From positions 1 to 64,000 of the forward strand of contig NZ_JAQQWU010000007.1 of the NCBI RefSeq assembly GCF_028610625.1: a stretch of 64,000 nucleotides of DNA, in the 5' to 3' direction. A model generated the notes under the pieces. It was not told the DNA's origin. It searched no databases and saw only the letters and a list, made by a program, of their open reading frames with translations. Source of the stretch: Guptibacillus spartinae (GTDB lineage Bacteria; Bacillota; Bacilli; Bacillales; Guptibacillaceae). Of this stretch, positions 50,316 through 59,059 are shown one piece after another. Positions within the stretch are counted from its first letter, which is position 1. Every line of letters begins with the position of its first letter. The translations under genes and the position numbers were made by a program.

Positions 50316-52001
50316 CTACATCTCTTCTGGGGCCTGAAGTCCAAGCAAACGTAAGCCTTCTTTTAAAACAATGGATACTGTCAGAACAAGTTGTAGCCTT
50401 GCTTGCTTAGATGTATTTTCTTCTAGAATACGAATTTGTCCATAATATTTATTAAAAGCACGCGAGAGTTCTAAAACAAATTTCGCCATTTGTGATGGAT
50501 CATATTCAGATGCCGCTCGTTCAATGACTTCCGGGAATTGGCGCAGTTTTGTAATAATCGGCCACGCCTCTTCGTCATCTAGCGTGACTGCTTTTTCTTC
50601 AGCTTGATTTTTCCCTTTACGCAGGATCGAGCAGGCACGCGCATGTGTATACTGTACATATGGCCCTGTTTCTCCCTCAACTCGAAGCATATCTTCAAGA
50701 GAAAATTCGATATCATTTCGACGATCATTTTTCAAGTCATGAAACAGTACAGCGCCAACACCAATTTGTTTGGCAACCTCCCTCTGATTGTCCAAGTCAG
50801 GGTTTTTAGCAAGAATGTTAGCTTTAGCGATTTCAATGGCTTCATTTAAGACTTCTTCTAGTAAAACCACTTTTCCTTTTCTTGTCGACATTTTATTTCC
50901 ATCTTTTAACATCATACCAAAATTGATATGTCGCATATGGTTGGCCCAATCGAAACCTAACTTTTTCAACACTTGAATTAATTGTGTAAAATGCAGGCTC
51001 TGTTCATTCCCTACTACATAAAGCGACTGAGTGAAACCATATGTTTCATAACGATAGATTGCTGCCGCTAAATCTCGAGTGGCATAAAGTGATGCACCAT
51101 CCTTCTTTTTAATTAAACAAGGAGGATGGTGTTCTCCTAGCTCGACAACCATCGCCCCCTCAGATTCCACTAAGAGTTTTTTGGCTTCTAACATGTCAAC
51201 AACTCGCTGCATTTTATCGTTGTAAAAAGCTTCTCCATGGGTGGAATCAAACGTGATTCCCATTAGCTCATAGATGCGATTGAATTCGTTAAGAGATTCT
51301 TCTCGAAACCATTTCCATAGTTCAACTGCTTTTGGCCCTCCTTCTTCCAACTCCTTAAATGCTTTTCTTCCCTCATCCTCAAGTTTAGGATCAAGGGCTG
51401 CTTTTTCATGAAAAAGAACATAAAGCTTAAGCAGTTCTTTAATTGTATTATCACGCACTTTTTTCTCGTTGCCCCATTTACGATAGGCGGTAATTAATTT
51501 ACCAAATTGCGTGCCCCAATCTCCAAGGTGATTAATACGAATTGGATTATATCCTACTTTTTCTAATAGTAGTGCCACGGAATTTCCAATAACTGTGGAG
51601 CGCAAATGTCCCATCGAAAAAGGCTTTGCAATATTGGGTGATGATAAATCGATCGGGATAGCGCCACTTTTTCCTATCTCCGACCTCCCATACGAACTTT
51701 TCTGAGTTAGGACTAGTTGAATCACTTCATTCCCAACAATCTTTTTATTAAGAAACACATTAACGTAAGGGCCAACTGCTTCAACTTTTTCAAATATCGA
51801 ATCATTTAAGTTAGCTGCAAGATCAGTTGCAATATGAAGAGGTGACTTTTTTTCGAATTTCGCAAGTTGGAAGCATGGGAAGGCATAGTCACCAAAAGAC
51901 TCATGTTTTGGAATTTCAATTCGTTGAATCACATCATCATAATCAAGTTTTCCATCATATAATTGTACAATTTCCTTAGCAAAAATCTCTTTATAGAACA
52001 T
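50316..52001 (-). CDS. argS: Arginyl-tRNA synthetase
   Basis: About 561 residues, class I aaRS. The HIGH box appears as 'SPNIAKPFSMGHLRST' (S-M-G-H at 129-132), the KMSKS loop as 'KMSTRKGKVV', and a C-terminal DALR anticodon-binding domain ends the protein ('RAFNKYYGQIRIL…EGLRLLGLQAPEEM'). It charges tRNA-Arg in the cytosol. A T-box leader with an Arg (CGU) specifier controls it. The start at 52001 is chosen from AAAGGATG, eight bases upstream; the longer frame would run into the T-box terminator. Confidence 0.95.
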   Translation of the reverse strand: MFYKEIFAKEIVQLYDGKLDYDDVIQRIEIPKHESFGDYAFPCFQLAKFEKKSPLHIATDLAANLNDSIFEKVEAVGPYVNVFLNKKIVGNEVIQLVLTQKSSYGRSEIGKSGAIPIDLSSPNIAKPFSMGHLRSTVIGNSVALLLEKVGYNPIRINHLGDWGTQFGKLITAYRKWGNEKKVRDNTIKELLKLYVLFHEKAALDPKLEDEGRKAFKELEEGGPKAVELWKWFREESLNEFNRIYELMGITFDSTHGEAFYNDKMQRVVDMLEAKKLLVESEGAMVVELGEHHPPCLIKKKDGASLYATRDLAAAIYRYETYGFTQSLYVVGNEQSLHFTQLIQVLKKLGFDWANHMRHINFGMMLKDGNKMSTRKGKVVLLEEVLNEAIEIAKANILAKNPDLDNQREVAKQIGVGAVLFHDLKNDRRNDIEFSLEDMLRVEGETGPYVQYTHARACSILRKGKNQAEEKAVTLDDEEAWPIITKLRQFPEVIERAASEYDPSQMAKFVLELSRAFNKYYGQIRILEENTSKQARLQLVLTVSIVLKEGLRLLGLQAPEEM

Positions 52002-52034
52002 CTTCTTCATCCTTTTCTCGTATAAGATCAACGA

Positions 52035-52262
52035 AAAAAACTCCGTCTCTATAATAGAGACGGAGTTTTTCCGCGGTACCACTCTGATTGCTCAACAAAA
52101 ATGCTTGAGCCAACTTAACTCGGATAACGGCGAGCCCGACTGTTTCTACTAACGTTCAAAACAGTGTCTTGAAAGTCCGGTTCATGCCTGCTTAGACTCC
52201 GGGCTCTCACCATCCCCGAATCGCTTTATTCGTTAACAAGCACTACTCTCTTTCGCTTTGAC
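52035..52262 (-). promoter_or_regulatory. T-box riboswitch, arginine specifier
   Basis: Minus strand order: stem I with GATGGTGAGAGCCCGG and the AG-rich elements, specifier loop GAACGTTAG with CGT (Arg; plus 52152-52154), T-box core AGAGTGGTACCGCGG (plus 52071-52085), and the terminator stem (11 bp, 52041-52065) with TTTTTTT. Uncharged tRNA-Arg should stabilise the antiterminator and allow argS transcription. A promoter (-10 TATAAT at 52279-52284, -35 TTGTAA) lies just upstream. Confidence 0.95.
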
Positions 52263-52463
52263 GATTAAATATTAGTTATATTATAGCTCATTTTACTATA
52301 ATTACAACTCATTATCTTGAATATCCATTTCATCTCATCATGGAAATGCGCACTACGTTAGAGGCACATTGATGACTTAAATAACATTCAGCCAATTCAT
52401 ATACATAACTTCTTATTTTTATAGCAAGCTATAATTAACCATTATTCCAAAGGAGGATGCAGA

Positions 52464-53987
52464 ATGAGACGTAGTAATCGAAAAGCCAAACGAAATAAAC
52501 CATATCAAATTCCTACTACTACCGAATCGCATGATGCATTCTTCACTATTGAAGAAAACAAAGATTATCTAAAAGCGCAATTTCATCATTCAGAGGACCT
52601 TAAATATAGACCAATTTCGATACAAGATATAGGATGCTTACTCGTCTATCTAGATCCATTAGTTGATGAAGATAAACTTCAACAAACAATTATTAAACCC
52701 TTGTTAACTAAGGATGAATTAAAGATAGAAGATACCGTAACTGCAAAAGAGTTTCAAAGGTCGATGAACTTATATGATGCAGTTAGTGGTTTAACGAAAG
52801 GATTTGTCATGCTGTTAATCGAGGGACAGCAATATTTTTACTTATTTGAAGCATTTTCAGCAAGGTCTCGGGCAGTCTCAGAACCCGTGAATGAGCAAGT
52901 CGTTCGCGGCTCCCATGAAGGATTTGTCGAAAACATTATACAAAACCTGCAAATGCTTCGAAGGAGAATTGAGAATCCTAACCTTGTAGTCCGATTTTTT
53001 AAAGTTGGTAAAACGACAGATACCAAATTAGCCATCGTTTATCTTCAACATTTAGTTAACCCAGATCTGATCGATGAAGTAGAAAAAAGAATTAAGTCCA
53101 TAAAAGCAGACTCCATTCAAACGCCAGGGTATGTGGAAGAGTTCATCGAGGATGCACCATTTTCTCCCTTCCCACAAATGCTAAGTACTGAACGACCAGA
53201 CCGATTAACTGCCCATCTCATTGAAGGGAGAATCGGTCTCCTAATGGAAGGGAGTCCATCAACATTAATTATGCCAGTAACGTTTTTTGCCTTCTACCAA
53301 TCTCCAGAAGATTACAATAGCCGTTGGTACATTGGATCTATCTTAAGACTTATTAGAGTAGCTAGTTTTATTTTTGCTTTGGGTCTGCCTTCTCTTTATA
53401 TTGCAACTGTTTCTTTCCACCCGGAGGTTCTGCCTGCAGAATTAATTTTAAACATTAAAAGCTCGCTTGAAAATGTACCATTTCCACCGTTACTGGAAGC
53501 CTTCATCATGCAAATCATTCTTGAATTGTTAAGAGAAGCAGCGATCCGTCTTCCTGGCCCAATTGCTCAAACCATCGGTATTGTCGGAGGTTTAGTAATT
53601 GGTACAGCTATTGTTGAAGCAAACCTTGTATCTAATATGATGATCATTGTAGTGGCTTTGACTGCTATTTCCTCTTTTGCTGTACCATCTTATGAAATGA
53701 GTATGTCGATTCGGCTACTTGGTTTTCCGCTTATGCTCCTCTCAGCAACTTTCGGATTCATTGGCCTTGTGTTTGGTTTGTCCATTGTTCTTATTCATTT
53801 ATGTGGATTAGAAACATTTGGAACTCCTTACTTTTCACCTCTTGCACCATTTCGCTTAAACGAGCTAAAAGATTCGATTGTTCGGCTACCAAGATGGCTG
53901 CTTGGGAAGCGACCGTCTGATGTACGCCCACAATACGAGAGGCAGGAATGGTTTTCAAGAGGATGGAAAAAAAATGAAGACGACTAA
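52464..53987 (+). CDS. Spore germination protein, GerAA family (operon 2)
   Basis: 507 residues with the same two-part architecture as the A subunit of operon 1: soluble N-terminal domain ('VVRFFKVGKTTDTKLAIVYLQHLVNPDLIDEVEKRI', 'SPFPQMLSTERPDRLTAHLIEGRIGLLMEGSPSTLI') and membrane domain ('PFPPLLEAFIMQIILELLREAAIRLPGPIAQTIGIVGGLVIG'). It starts with a basic N terminus (MRRSNRKAKRNKP). An AAAGGAGG site precedes the ATG. It overlaps the B gene by 14 bases. Confidence 0.93.
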   Translation: MRRSNRKAKRNKPYQIPTTTESHDAFFTIEENKDYLKAQFHHSEDLKYRPISIQDIGCLLVYLDPLVDEDKLQQTIIKPLLTKDELKIEDTVTAKEFQRSMNLYDAVSGLTKGFVMLLIEGQQYFYLFEAFSARSRAVSEPVNEQVVRGSHEGFVENIIQNLQMLRRRIENPNLVVRFFKVGKTTDTKLAIVYLQHLVNPDLIDEVEKRIKSIKADSIQTPGYVEEFIEDAPFSPFPQMLSTERPDRLTAHLIEGRIGLLMEGSPSTLIMPVTFFAFYQSPEDYNSRWYIGSILRLIRVASFIFALGLPSLYIATVSFHPEVLPAELILNIKSSLENVPFPPLLEAFIMQIILELLREAAIRLPGPIAQTIGIVGGLVIGTAIVEANLVSNMMIIVVALTAISSFAVPSYEMSMSIRLLGFPLMLLSATFGFIGLVFGLSIVLIHLCGLETFGTPYFSPLAPFRLNELKDSIVRLPRWLLGKRPSDVRPQYERQEWFSRGWKKNEDD

Positions 53988-55059
53988 TGAAATTAATGGT
54001 TCTCAACTGTTTTTTATTATTTTTCAAACACAAGTTGGGGTGGGAGTGCTTTCTTTACCTTATTCTCTTTATGCTAAAGCAGGAGCAGATGGATGGATAA
54101 CACTTCTTATCACAGGAGTAGCTATTCAACTTATTATCTTTATGCTTTACTTTTTAAGCCAACGATTTCCAACTTTAACCCTTTACGAATACGCACCTAA
54201 AATTGTTGGTAAATATGTGGCGTTTGTTATTTCAATCCTTTATATAGCATTCGCCATAGCAACAGCTGTTATTGTATTAGAACTTTTTGAAACAACGATT
54301 AAAACTTGGATCTTGTTTCGCACTCCGATGTTAGCTATTTTATTATTGCTAACAGTCAGTGGGTGTTATCTCGCACTAGGTAAAATCAAAGTAATGGGAA
54401 GGTTTTATCAATTCGTTTCCATTCTCATCCTTCCGCTAGTCATTATGGCCGCATATACATTAAAAGATGCTGACATCCGATACATTTTACCAATTGGGCA
54501 AAGTGGTGTAGGAACGATCTTAAAAGCGACTCAGCAGGGAATCGTCTCCATGCTTGGCTTTGAAATTGTATTATTTGTCTATCCGTATGTTCAAAACAAA
54601 GGAAAATCTGCTCTCAAAAGTTTAACTCTCGCAAACATTGCTGTTACAAGTTTATATACCTTTTTAACCTTTGCAACGTATGTGTTTTTCAGCCCAGTTC
54701 AGCTTCAAATGATCCCCGAACCGATTGTTTATATGTTAAAAGGTGTTTCTTTCGTAATCGTTGACAGAGTAGACTTGCTTTTTCTCTCAATCTGGATCGT
54801 GTCGGTTATGACTTCCTATGTCTCCTATTTGTATATCGCAGGTAGAGGAATACAGCACATCACCAAAAGAAAAAAAGCCACATGGCCAATTTTGATCGCT
54901 GCTATTATCGCGCTGACCTTCTCTATGTTTTCTCATGATCGCTATACGGTTGAAATGATCTCAGGTTATCATGCGAAGGCAAGCTATTTTTTCGCACTTG
55001 GTTTTCCTCTAATTCTCTTGTGTTTTAGCCTTATATTTAAGAAGAAAGAGGAGTTATGA
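53974..55059 (+). CDS. Spore germination permease, GerAB family (operon 2)
   Basis: About 361 residues, ten hydrophobic segments. 'QLFFIIFQTQVGVGVLSLPYSLYAKAGADGWITLLITG' is the GerB start. It carries the nutrient-binding site of the second germination receptor. The ATG at 53974 lies within the end of the A gene; the upstream 32 codons in this frame only overlap that gene. Sequence divergence from the B subunit of operon 1 implies another germinant specificity. Confidence 0.92.
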   Translation: MKTTNEINGSQLFFIIFQTQVGVGVLSLPYSLYAKAGADGWITLLITGVAIQLIIFMLYFLSQRFPTLTLYEYAPKIVGKYVAFVISILYIAFAIATAVIVLELFETTIKTWILFRTPMLAILLLLTVSGCYLALGKIKVMGRFYQFVSILILPLVIMAAYTLKDADIRYILPIGQSGVGTILKATQQGIVSMLGFEIVLFVYPYVQNKGKSALKSLTLANIAVTSLYTFLTFATYVFFSPVQLQMIPEPIVYMLKGVSFVIVDRVDLLFLSIWIVSVMTSYVSYLYIAGRGIQHITKRKKATWPILIAAIIALTFSMFSHDRYTVEMISGYHAKASYFFALGFPLILLCFSLIFKKKEEL

Positions 55060-56192
55060 TGAAAAAGATACTTAACCAACTCATAATCTATTCAATGAGT
55101 GTGTTATTGATGACAGGCTGCTGGGATCAAGAGCTATTAAAGGAGTCCAAACTTATTTTTGGAATAGGCTATGATTATGAAAACAATAATGAAATTCGCA
55201 CAACGTTTACAGTTCGTAACCTGGGGATTCCCGTAAGCCAGGGAGGCAGCTATTCAAACCGAATTATATCAACAGTCGGCTCCTCTCCCAGAGATACCCG
55301 TTTAAATATGGATCGCATCATTTCTAAACAGGTGACATCATCTAAATTGCAACTTCTACTTTTAGGGAATGAAGTGGCACAGCAAAATATTGAGCACATC
55401 TTTGATATTATGTATCGTGATCCGAAAAGTCCCTTAGACGCGCGAGTAGCCGTAGTGGATGGTCGCGCGGAAGATATGTTTAAGATCGACCAAATAGAAG
55501 ATACGTTAGTAACTGAATTTATGGCAAATTTAATCAAGGGGGCAGAGAATAAAACAGAAGCTCCTCGAATGACTGTCGAAAAAACGTTTCGGTACTCTCA
55601 TGACGTGGGCCAAGATTATGCTCTTCCATACCTCCGTTACAGTGAAGAACAGGGATCGCCTAAAATAGATGGACTTGCGCTGTTTCATCATTTGAAGTAT
55701 ACAGGAATCAACCTGCCTCCAATGGATGGTACGTTGCTAATGCTTATGAGCAACCAGAAAAGTAAAAAAGCAAATATCGTGGAGGATCTTGGTGAAAATT
55801 CCAATAAAGGATATCTCACGGGAAGTGTAACAATAAATGTGCGGAATGCTAAGTCAGATATTGCTTATTCATTTCATAATAACAAGCTAACCAAAGCCGT
55901 GATCAACCTTGATATTAAAGGAAATATAGAAGAATATCCACAAAATCATCTCTTCAAAGAAAGTCAAGTTAAAGGGATTGCAGATGAATTATCGGAAAAG
56001 TTAACCAAAAGAGGAAACGCGGTACTCGCAAAGCTTCAGGAAGCAAACTGTGATTATCTTGGAATTGGACGTGATTTAAACGCTTATCATCATGAAGCAT
56101 GGCATCCAAAAGAGTGGGACAAGGAGTTCTCAGGTTTAACTTTAGAAGCTAATGTTAAGGTGGAAATCTCAGAAACAGGGATCATTAAATAG
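55056..56192 (+). CDS. Spore germination lipoprotein, Ger(x)C family (operon 2)
   Basis: 378 residues. The lipobox LMTGC (Cys about residue 22) is followed by 'WDQELLKESKLIFGIGYDYENN', the GerC opening. The C-terminal domain includes 'NAVLAKLQEANCDYLGIGRDLNAYHHEAWHPKEW' and the ending 'KVEISETGIIK'. It completes the A-B-C receptor operon, overlapping the B gene by four bases. A perfect terminator stem begins at its stop codon. Confidence 0.92.
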   Translation: MMKKILNQLIIYSMSVLLMTGCWDQELLKESKLIFGIGYDYENNNEIRTTFTVRNLGIPVSQGGSYSNRIISTVGSSPRDTRLNMDRIISKQVTSSKLQLLLLGNEVAQQNIEHIFDIMYRDPKSPLDARVAVVDGRAEDMFKIDQIEDTLVTEFMANLIKGAENKTEAPRMTVEKTFRYSHDVGQDYALPYLRYSEEQGSPKIDGLALFHHLKYTGINLPPMDGTLLMLMSNQKSKKANIVEDLGENSNKGYLTGSVTINVRNAKSDIAYSFHNNKLTKAVINLDIKGNIEEYPQNHLFKESQVKGIADELSEKLTKRGNAVLAKLQEANCDYLGIGRDLNAYHHEAWHPKEWDKEFSGLTLEANVKVEISETGIIK

Positions 56193-56230
56193 AAAGAGAA
56201 TGAGTGAGATCACTCATTCTCTTTCTATTT
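56187..56230. terminator. Perfect 21-bp bidirectional terminator
   Basis: Arms 56187-56207 and 56210-56230 are perfectly complementary with a 2-nt centre. The stem contains the stop codon of gerC (plus) and the last codons and stop of the convergent gene (minus). Confidence 0.88.
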
Positions 56231-56528
56231 GCTTCATCTCTTCAATTGTCGGTTCTTTTGAGCCATACCAGGAATACGCGACTTCATAGACGTCGCCTTC
56301 CTGCACGAGGTTCCAGGCCATTTCCTCTTCCATCAACAGTTCAATAGCCTCGCCTTCTCCTTCGGGTTGAACAAATACATAAAAATGATGGTCTGTGCTT
56401 TCTTTCTTAATGACTTCCCCTCTTTCAAGGTGTTCTTCATGAACGTATGTGTATCTTCCTATCACAAAAATACTAACAAGTACCACGATACTAGCAATCG
56501 ATAGATTTAAAATTCTCTTTCTGCTCAT
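56214..56528 (-). CDS. Small exported or membrane-anchored protein
   Basis: 104 residues. A hydrophobic anchor or uncleaved signal (about 6-24, 'LNLSIASIVVLVSIFVIG') is followed by an extracellular acidic domain ('HHFYVFVQPEGEGEAIELLMEEEMAWNLVQEGDVYEVAYSWYG'). This resembles small YxeA/DUF-type extracellular domains of Bacillus, not assigned. The ATG at 56528 follows GGAGG by five bases. The last codons lie in the terminator stem. Confidence 0.7.
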   Translation of the reverse strand: MSRKRILNLSIASIVVLVSIFVIGRYTYVHEEHLERGEVIKKESTDHHFYVFVQPEGEGEAIELLMEEEMAWNLVQEGDVYEVAYSWYGSKEPTIEEMKQIERE

Positions 56529-56664
56529 AATGCCTCCAACAAGTAATGGTTTATTAATAAAGTACCACAAACATGATTTATTTAACAAAGTTAGCTATGA
56601 ATGTTTAATGGAAATTCCACAAGGGTAACCCCAAAATAAGAGACATTACAAGGAGGAATTACAA

Positions 56665-56832
56665 ATGGCTAAGAATTCTCAATATCAACCGATACATGAA
56701 AGTGGTTTTTCTCTAAGTGACGCTCAAGAGGTAAAATACGCGAAAGACTTCAAGAAAGCCGATATCGCAGGTGGCATTCGCAAGCCTAAAGTGAAGCGAG
56801 CTAAGAACGAAAATCCTGACTTGCTTAAGTAA
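56665..56832 (+). CDS. Small basic protein of 55 residues, possibly spore-associated
   Basis: Starts MAKNSQYQPIHESGFSLSD and continues with a basic helical segment ('VKYAKDFKKADIAGG') and a Lys/Arg-rich end. It has a very good AAGGAGG site seven bases before the ATG. The MAKN start, small size and charge resemble minor SASP-type proteins. The family is not recognised. A 34-base stem-loop about 75 bp downstream could end its transcript. Confidence 0.72.
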   Translation: MAKNSQYQPIHESGFSLSDAQEVKYAKDFKKADIAGGIRKPKVKRAKNENPDLLK

Positions 56833-56905
56833 CAACTCACTTATTAACATCACGTCGTAACATAGCGGATTAAAAACTTTTTTTAAATAGGTAAAAATCA
56901 TGATA

Positions 56906-56944
56906 AACAAAGGGAGGATGGCCAAAGGCCATCCTCCCTTTGTT
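56906..56944. terminator. Strong hairpin between small gene and amidase
   Basis: Perfect 18-bp arms AACAAAGGGAGGATGGCC/GGCCATCCTCCCTTTGTT with a 3-nt loop. Confidence 0.85.
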
Positions 56945-56951
56945 CATCATT

Positions 56952-57614
56952 TTACACACCCTGACCTTCTTGTTTCACAAAGGCATCGTAACCCTTTCCC
57001 TTCAATTCTTTACATAATTGCTCAGCTTTTGTCTTCTCTTTATAAGCCCCTGCTTGGACCAAATAAACCGGTCTCTTAAGGTCCCCTTTTATATGTCGAA
57101 CAGCTGCAAGTGCAGCTTCTTCTGCTAGTTGAAAACGAAAGGAGCGTACATTTAATTTCTTTCGATCTGTAGCAGAGTCTAGAAAACCATATTCAATAAT
57201 CAGGGTTTCAACACTGCCAGTTAATCGGTGCATATAATAATAATCGTTCCCATTCTCTCCCTCCTTTGAAAAAATCTGACGTATCGGCATACCTGCTTTC
57301 TTCAAACCGTTAGCAACACTTTGAGCAAAGCTTGAAGTGGTATATTTCGAATGAATCACTTCTGCTCCACTTCCTCCGCCTGCATTAAAATGATTGCTTA
57401 AACAAACGAGTGCACCAGAGGATTTGACAAGCTCAGAGCGCTTTTCGGGTGGCAACTCCACATCCGTCTTTCGAGTAATCTTACAAGGAATACTAAGTTT
57501 TTTCAGAAATTCATATTGATGTAGCGATACCTCTAAATTCCAATCTTTTTCTTTTAATCCATTAGCCACGGCTCCCGGGTCTTTTCCACCGTGTCCTGCA
57601 TCGATTAGTATCAT
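56952..57614 (-). CDS. N-acetylmuramoyl-L-alanine amidase, CwlC-like, with SPOR domain
   Basis: 220 residues without a signal peptide. The Amidase_3 domain (about 1-175) shows zinc ligands H8 in 'ILIDAGHGGKDPGA' and His in 'CLSNHFNAGGGSG', and catalytic Glu in 'LIIEYGFLDSATD'. A C-terminal SPOR domain ('VYLVQAGAYKEKTKAEQLCKELKGKGYDAFV') binds denuded glycan. A signal-less amidase with SPOR is the CwlC arrangement, a mother-cell lysin released late in sporulation. It starts at the first ATG with AGGAGG upstream. Confidence 0.9.
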   Translation of the reverse strand: MILIDAGHGGKDPGAVANGLKEKDWNLEVSLHQYEFLKKLSIPCKITRKTDVELPPEKRSELVKSSGALVCLSNHFNAGGGSGAEVIHSKYTTSSFAQSVANGLKKAGMPIRQIFSKEGENGNDYYYMHRLTGSVETLIIEYGFLDSATDRKKLNVRSFRFQLAEEAALAAVRHIKGDLKRPVYLVQAGAYKEKTKAEQLCKELKGKGYDAFVKQEGQGV

Positions 57615-57706
57615 TTTCTACTTCCTCCTTGTCCTAGAATTAACGTTCTCACCTCATATATCGTTTAAAAAGAGGAAAAAGGGGCATCGCAATCAAATTA
57701 TTTAAT

Positions 57707-57732
57707 TGCAACCTTTCCTCTTCAGGTTCGTC
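57707..57732 (+). promoter_or_regulatory. Autoregulatory ECF-type promoter
   Basis: -35 TGCAAC (57707-57712), 16-nt spacer, -10 CGTC (57729-57732), matching the TGAAAC-N16-CGTC pattern of Bacillus ECF sigma factors, 32 bp before the sigma gene. Confidence 0.7.
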
Positions 57733-57764
57733 TCTATAGTAAACGCTTCTCAAAGGATGATTGT

Positions 57765-58328
57765 ATGAACGAAAATTCCCAGGATGCTCATAGGTTGGAT
57801 TTTAGCAACTATACCACTGTTCAAAAAACGGAAGTAATTGAGGAATTAATGGAAACGTATGGTGAAGCATTAGTCAGATTAGCTTATACATATGCGAAAG
57901 ATTGGGGAAAAGCGGAGGACATTGTACAGGAAGTTTTTCTTGCTTGCTTTTTAAAGCTTCATACTTTTAGAGGAGAAGCATCGTTAAAAAATTGGCTCTA
58001 TCGCATCGCCATTAATCGATGTCATGATCATGTTCGAAGCTGGTCTTTTCGTAATATCATCCTGACAAATCGGATGATGCAATTCATCAAGCATCACACC
58101 GCCTCTCCTGAACTTGCAGTTGTAAAAAATGAAGAATCCATTCAGCTCCGAACAGCCATATTCCAACTTCCTTTAAAATATCGAGAAACCTTTATTTTGT
58201 ACTATCATGAAGATTTATCGATTAGAGAGATTGGTTCACTCCTTGATACAAAAGAGGCAACGATCAAATCGAGACTGCACCGTGCACGTCGTCATCTTGA
58301 ATTAAGTCTCAACAAAGAAAGGGAGTGA
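57765..58328 (+). CDS. ECF-type RNA polymerase sigma factor
   Basis: 187 residues. Region 2 ('ALVRLAYTYAKDWGKAEDIVQEVFLACFLKLHTFRGEASLKNWLYRIAINRCHDHVRS') and region 4 ('LPLKYRETFILYYHEDLSIREIGSLLDTKEATIKSRLHRARRHL') are intact; region 3 is absent as in ECF factors. It is co-transcribed with the overlapping downstream gene for a one-span membrane protein, its likely anti-sigma. It resembles SigV/SigM/SigX-type factors of cell-envelope stress; exact type not assigned. Confidence 0.9.
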   Translation: MNENSQDAHRLDFSNYTTVQKTEVIEELMETYGEALVRLAYTYAKDWGKAEDIVQEVFLACFLKLHTFRGEASLKNWLYRIAINRCHDHVRSWSFRNIILTNRMMQFIKHHTASPELAVVKNEESIQLRTAIFQLPLKYRETFILYYHEDLSIREIGSLLDTKEATIKSRLHRARRHLELSLNKERE

Positions 58329-58336
58329 ATAAAAAG

Positions 58337-58963
58337 ATGGAGGAAAATCATTTAAAAGTAAAAGTAAAAGAAGCTTTATTTCAAAAACAACACTTTACGA
58401 ATCGAAAAAAAGAACGGATGCTAGAAAATATCCTGCTTGCCCATTACGGTAAAAATAAGAAAAAGCGAAATGTGACGTTAGAATGGATCGGTATTGTAAC
58501 CTGTATTGCTTTATTTATCATAACTACCTTATCGGTGACAGGTGTTTCCCTGGACGCGCCAAAAATCCAAGAAGCTTCACACCTTGAAAAAAATGCTCCC
58601 TATGTTAGTGCCGCGTATATGAAGCGTGCTTCGGAAATTGCGCATCGGGATTTGGAAATTATTGACGTCACCTATTTCTCAAAAGATTCCACTGTATATC
58701 TCGATCTTATCGTTTCTGAGACACTCTCCGAACAGAAGATGAAAGAGGTTGCCTCAGAATATTTAGCTGTACTCTCTCATCTCTATCAAACGGATAACAA
58801 CTATACGAATGACCTTTGGAACTACTATCATGTAGAACTCACCTTAAAAGGAGACAGCGATTATCCTACGATGTCCTATTTTGACGATGTAGACGAATCT
58901 TTTTATTTAAAGGGCACAAAAAGAAAAAAAGACAAAGACATTCAATGGTACTCATCCTCCTAA
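58337..58963 (+). CDS. Membrane anti-sigma factor (putative)
   Basis: About 208 residues. A cytoplasmic N-terminal part (about 1-44, basic) is followed by one membrane segment ('TLEWIGIVTCIALFIITTLSVTG') and an extracellular domain. The gene follows the ECF sigma with no gap (frames overlap if the GTG at 58325 is used; the ATG at 58337 has the better spacing from AAGGGAG). No ZAS-type His-x3-Cys-x2-Cys motif is visible, so it is not a zinc anti-sigma. Function is inferred from context. Confidence 0.78.
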   Translation: MEENHLKVKVKEALFQKQHFTNRKKERMLENILLAHYGKNKKKRNVTLEWIGIVTCIALFIITTLSVTGVSLDAPKIQEASHLEKNAPYVSAAYMKRASEIAHRDLEIIDVTYFSKDSTVYLDLIVSETLSEQKMKEVASEYLAVLSHLYQTDNNYTNDLWNYYHVELTLKGDSDYPTMSYFDDVDESFYLKGTKRKKDKDIQWYSSS

Positions 58964-58978
58964 GAAAATAAATAAGCA

Positions 58979-59016
58979 AAAAAGGAAAAGCCATAGGTAG
59001 TGAGCTTTTCCTTTTT
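58979..59016 (+). terminator. Terminator of the sigma/anti-sigma operon
   Basis: Arms AAAAAGGAAAAGC/GCTTTTCCTTTTT with a 12-nt loop and T tail; also usable in reverse by the permease genes. Confidence 0.85.
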
Positions 59017-59059
59017 TCGTTACTGAATGTTTGCCTCGTTATTGAAAAAGGTCGCTCTA

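Noticed and set aside
56713-56925. 70-codon minus-strand frame
   Set aside because: Antisense to the well-supported 55-residue plus-strand gene with a perfect ribosome site.
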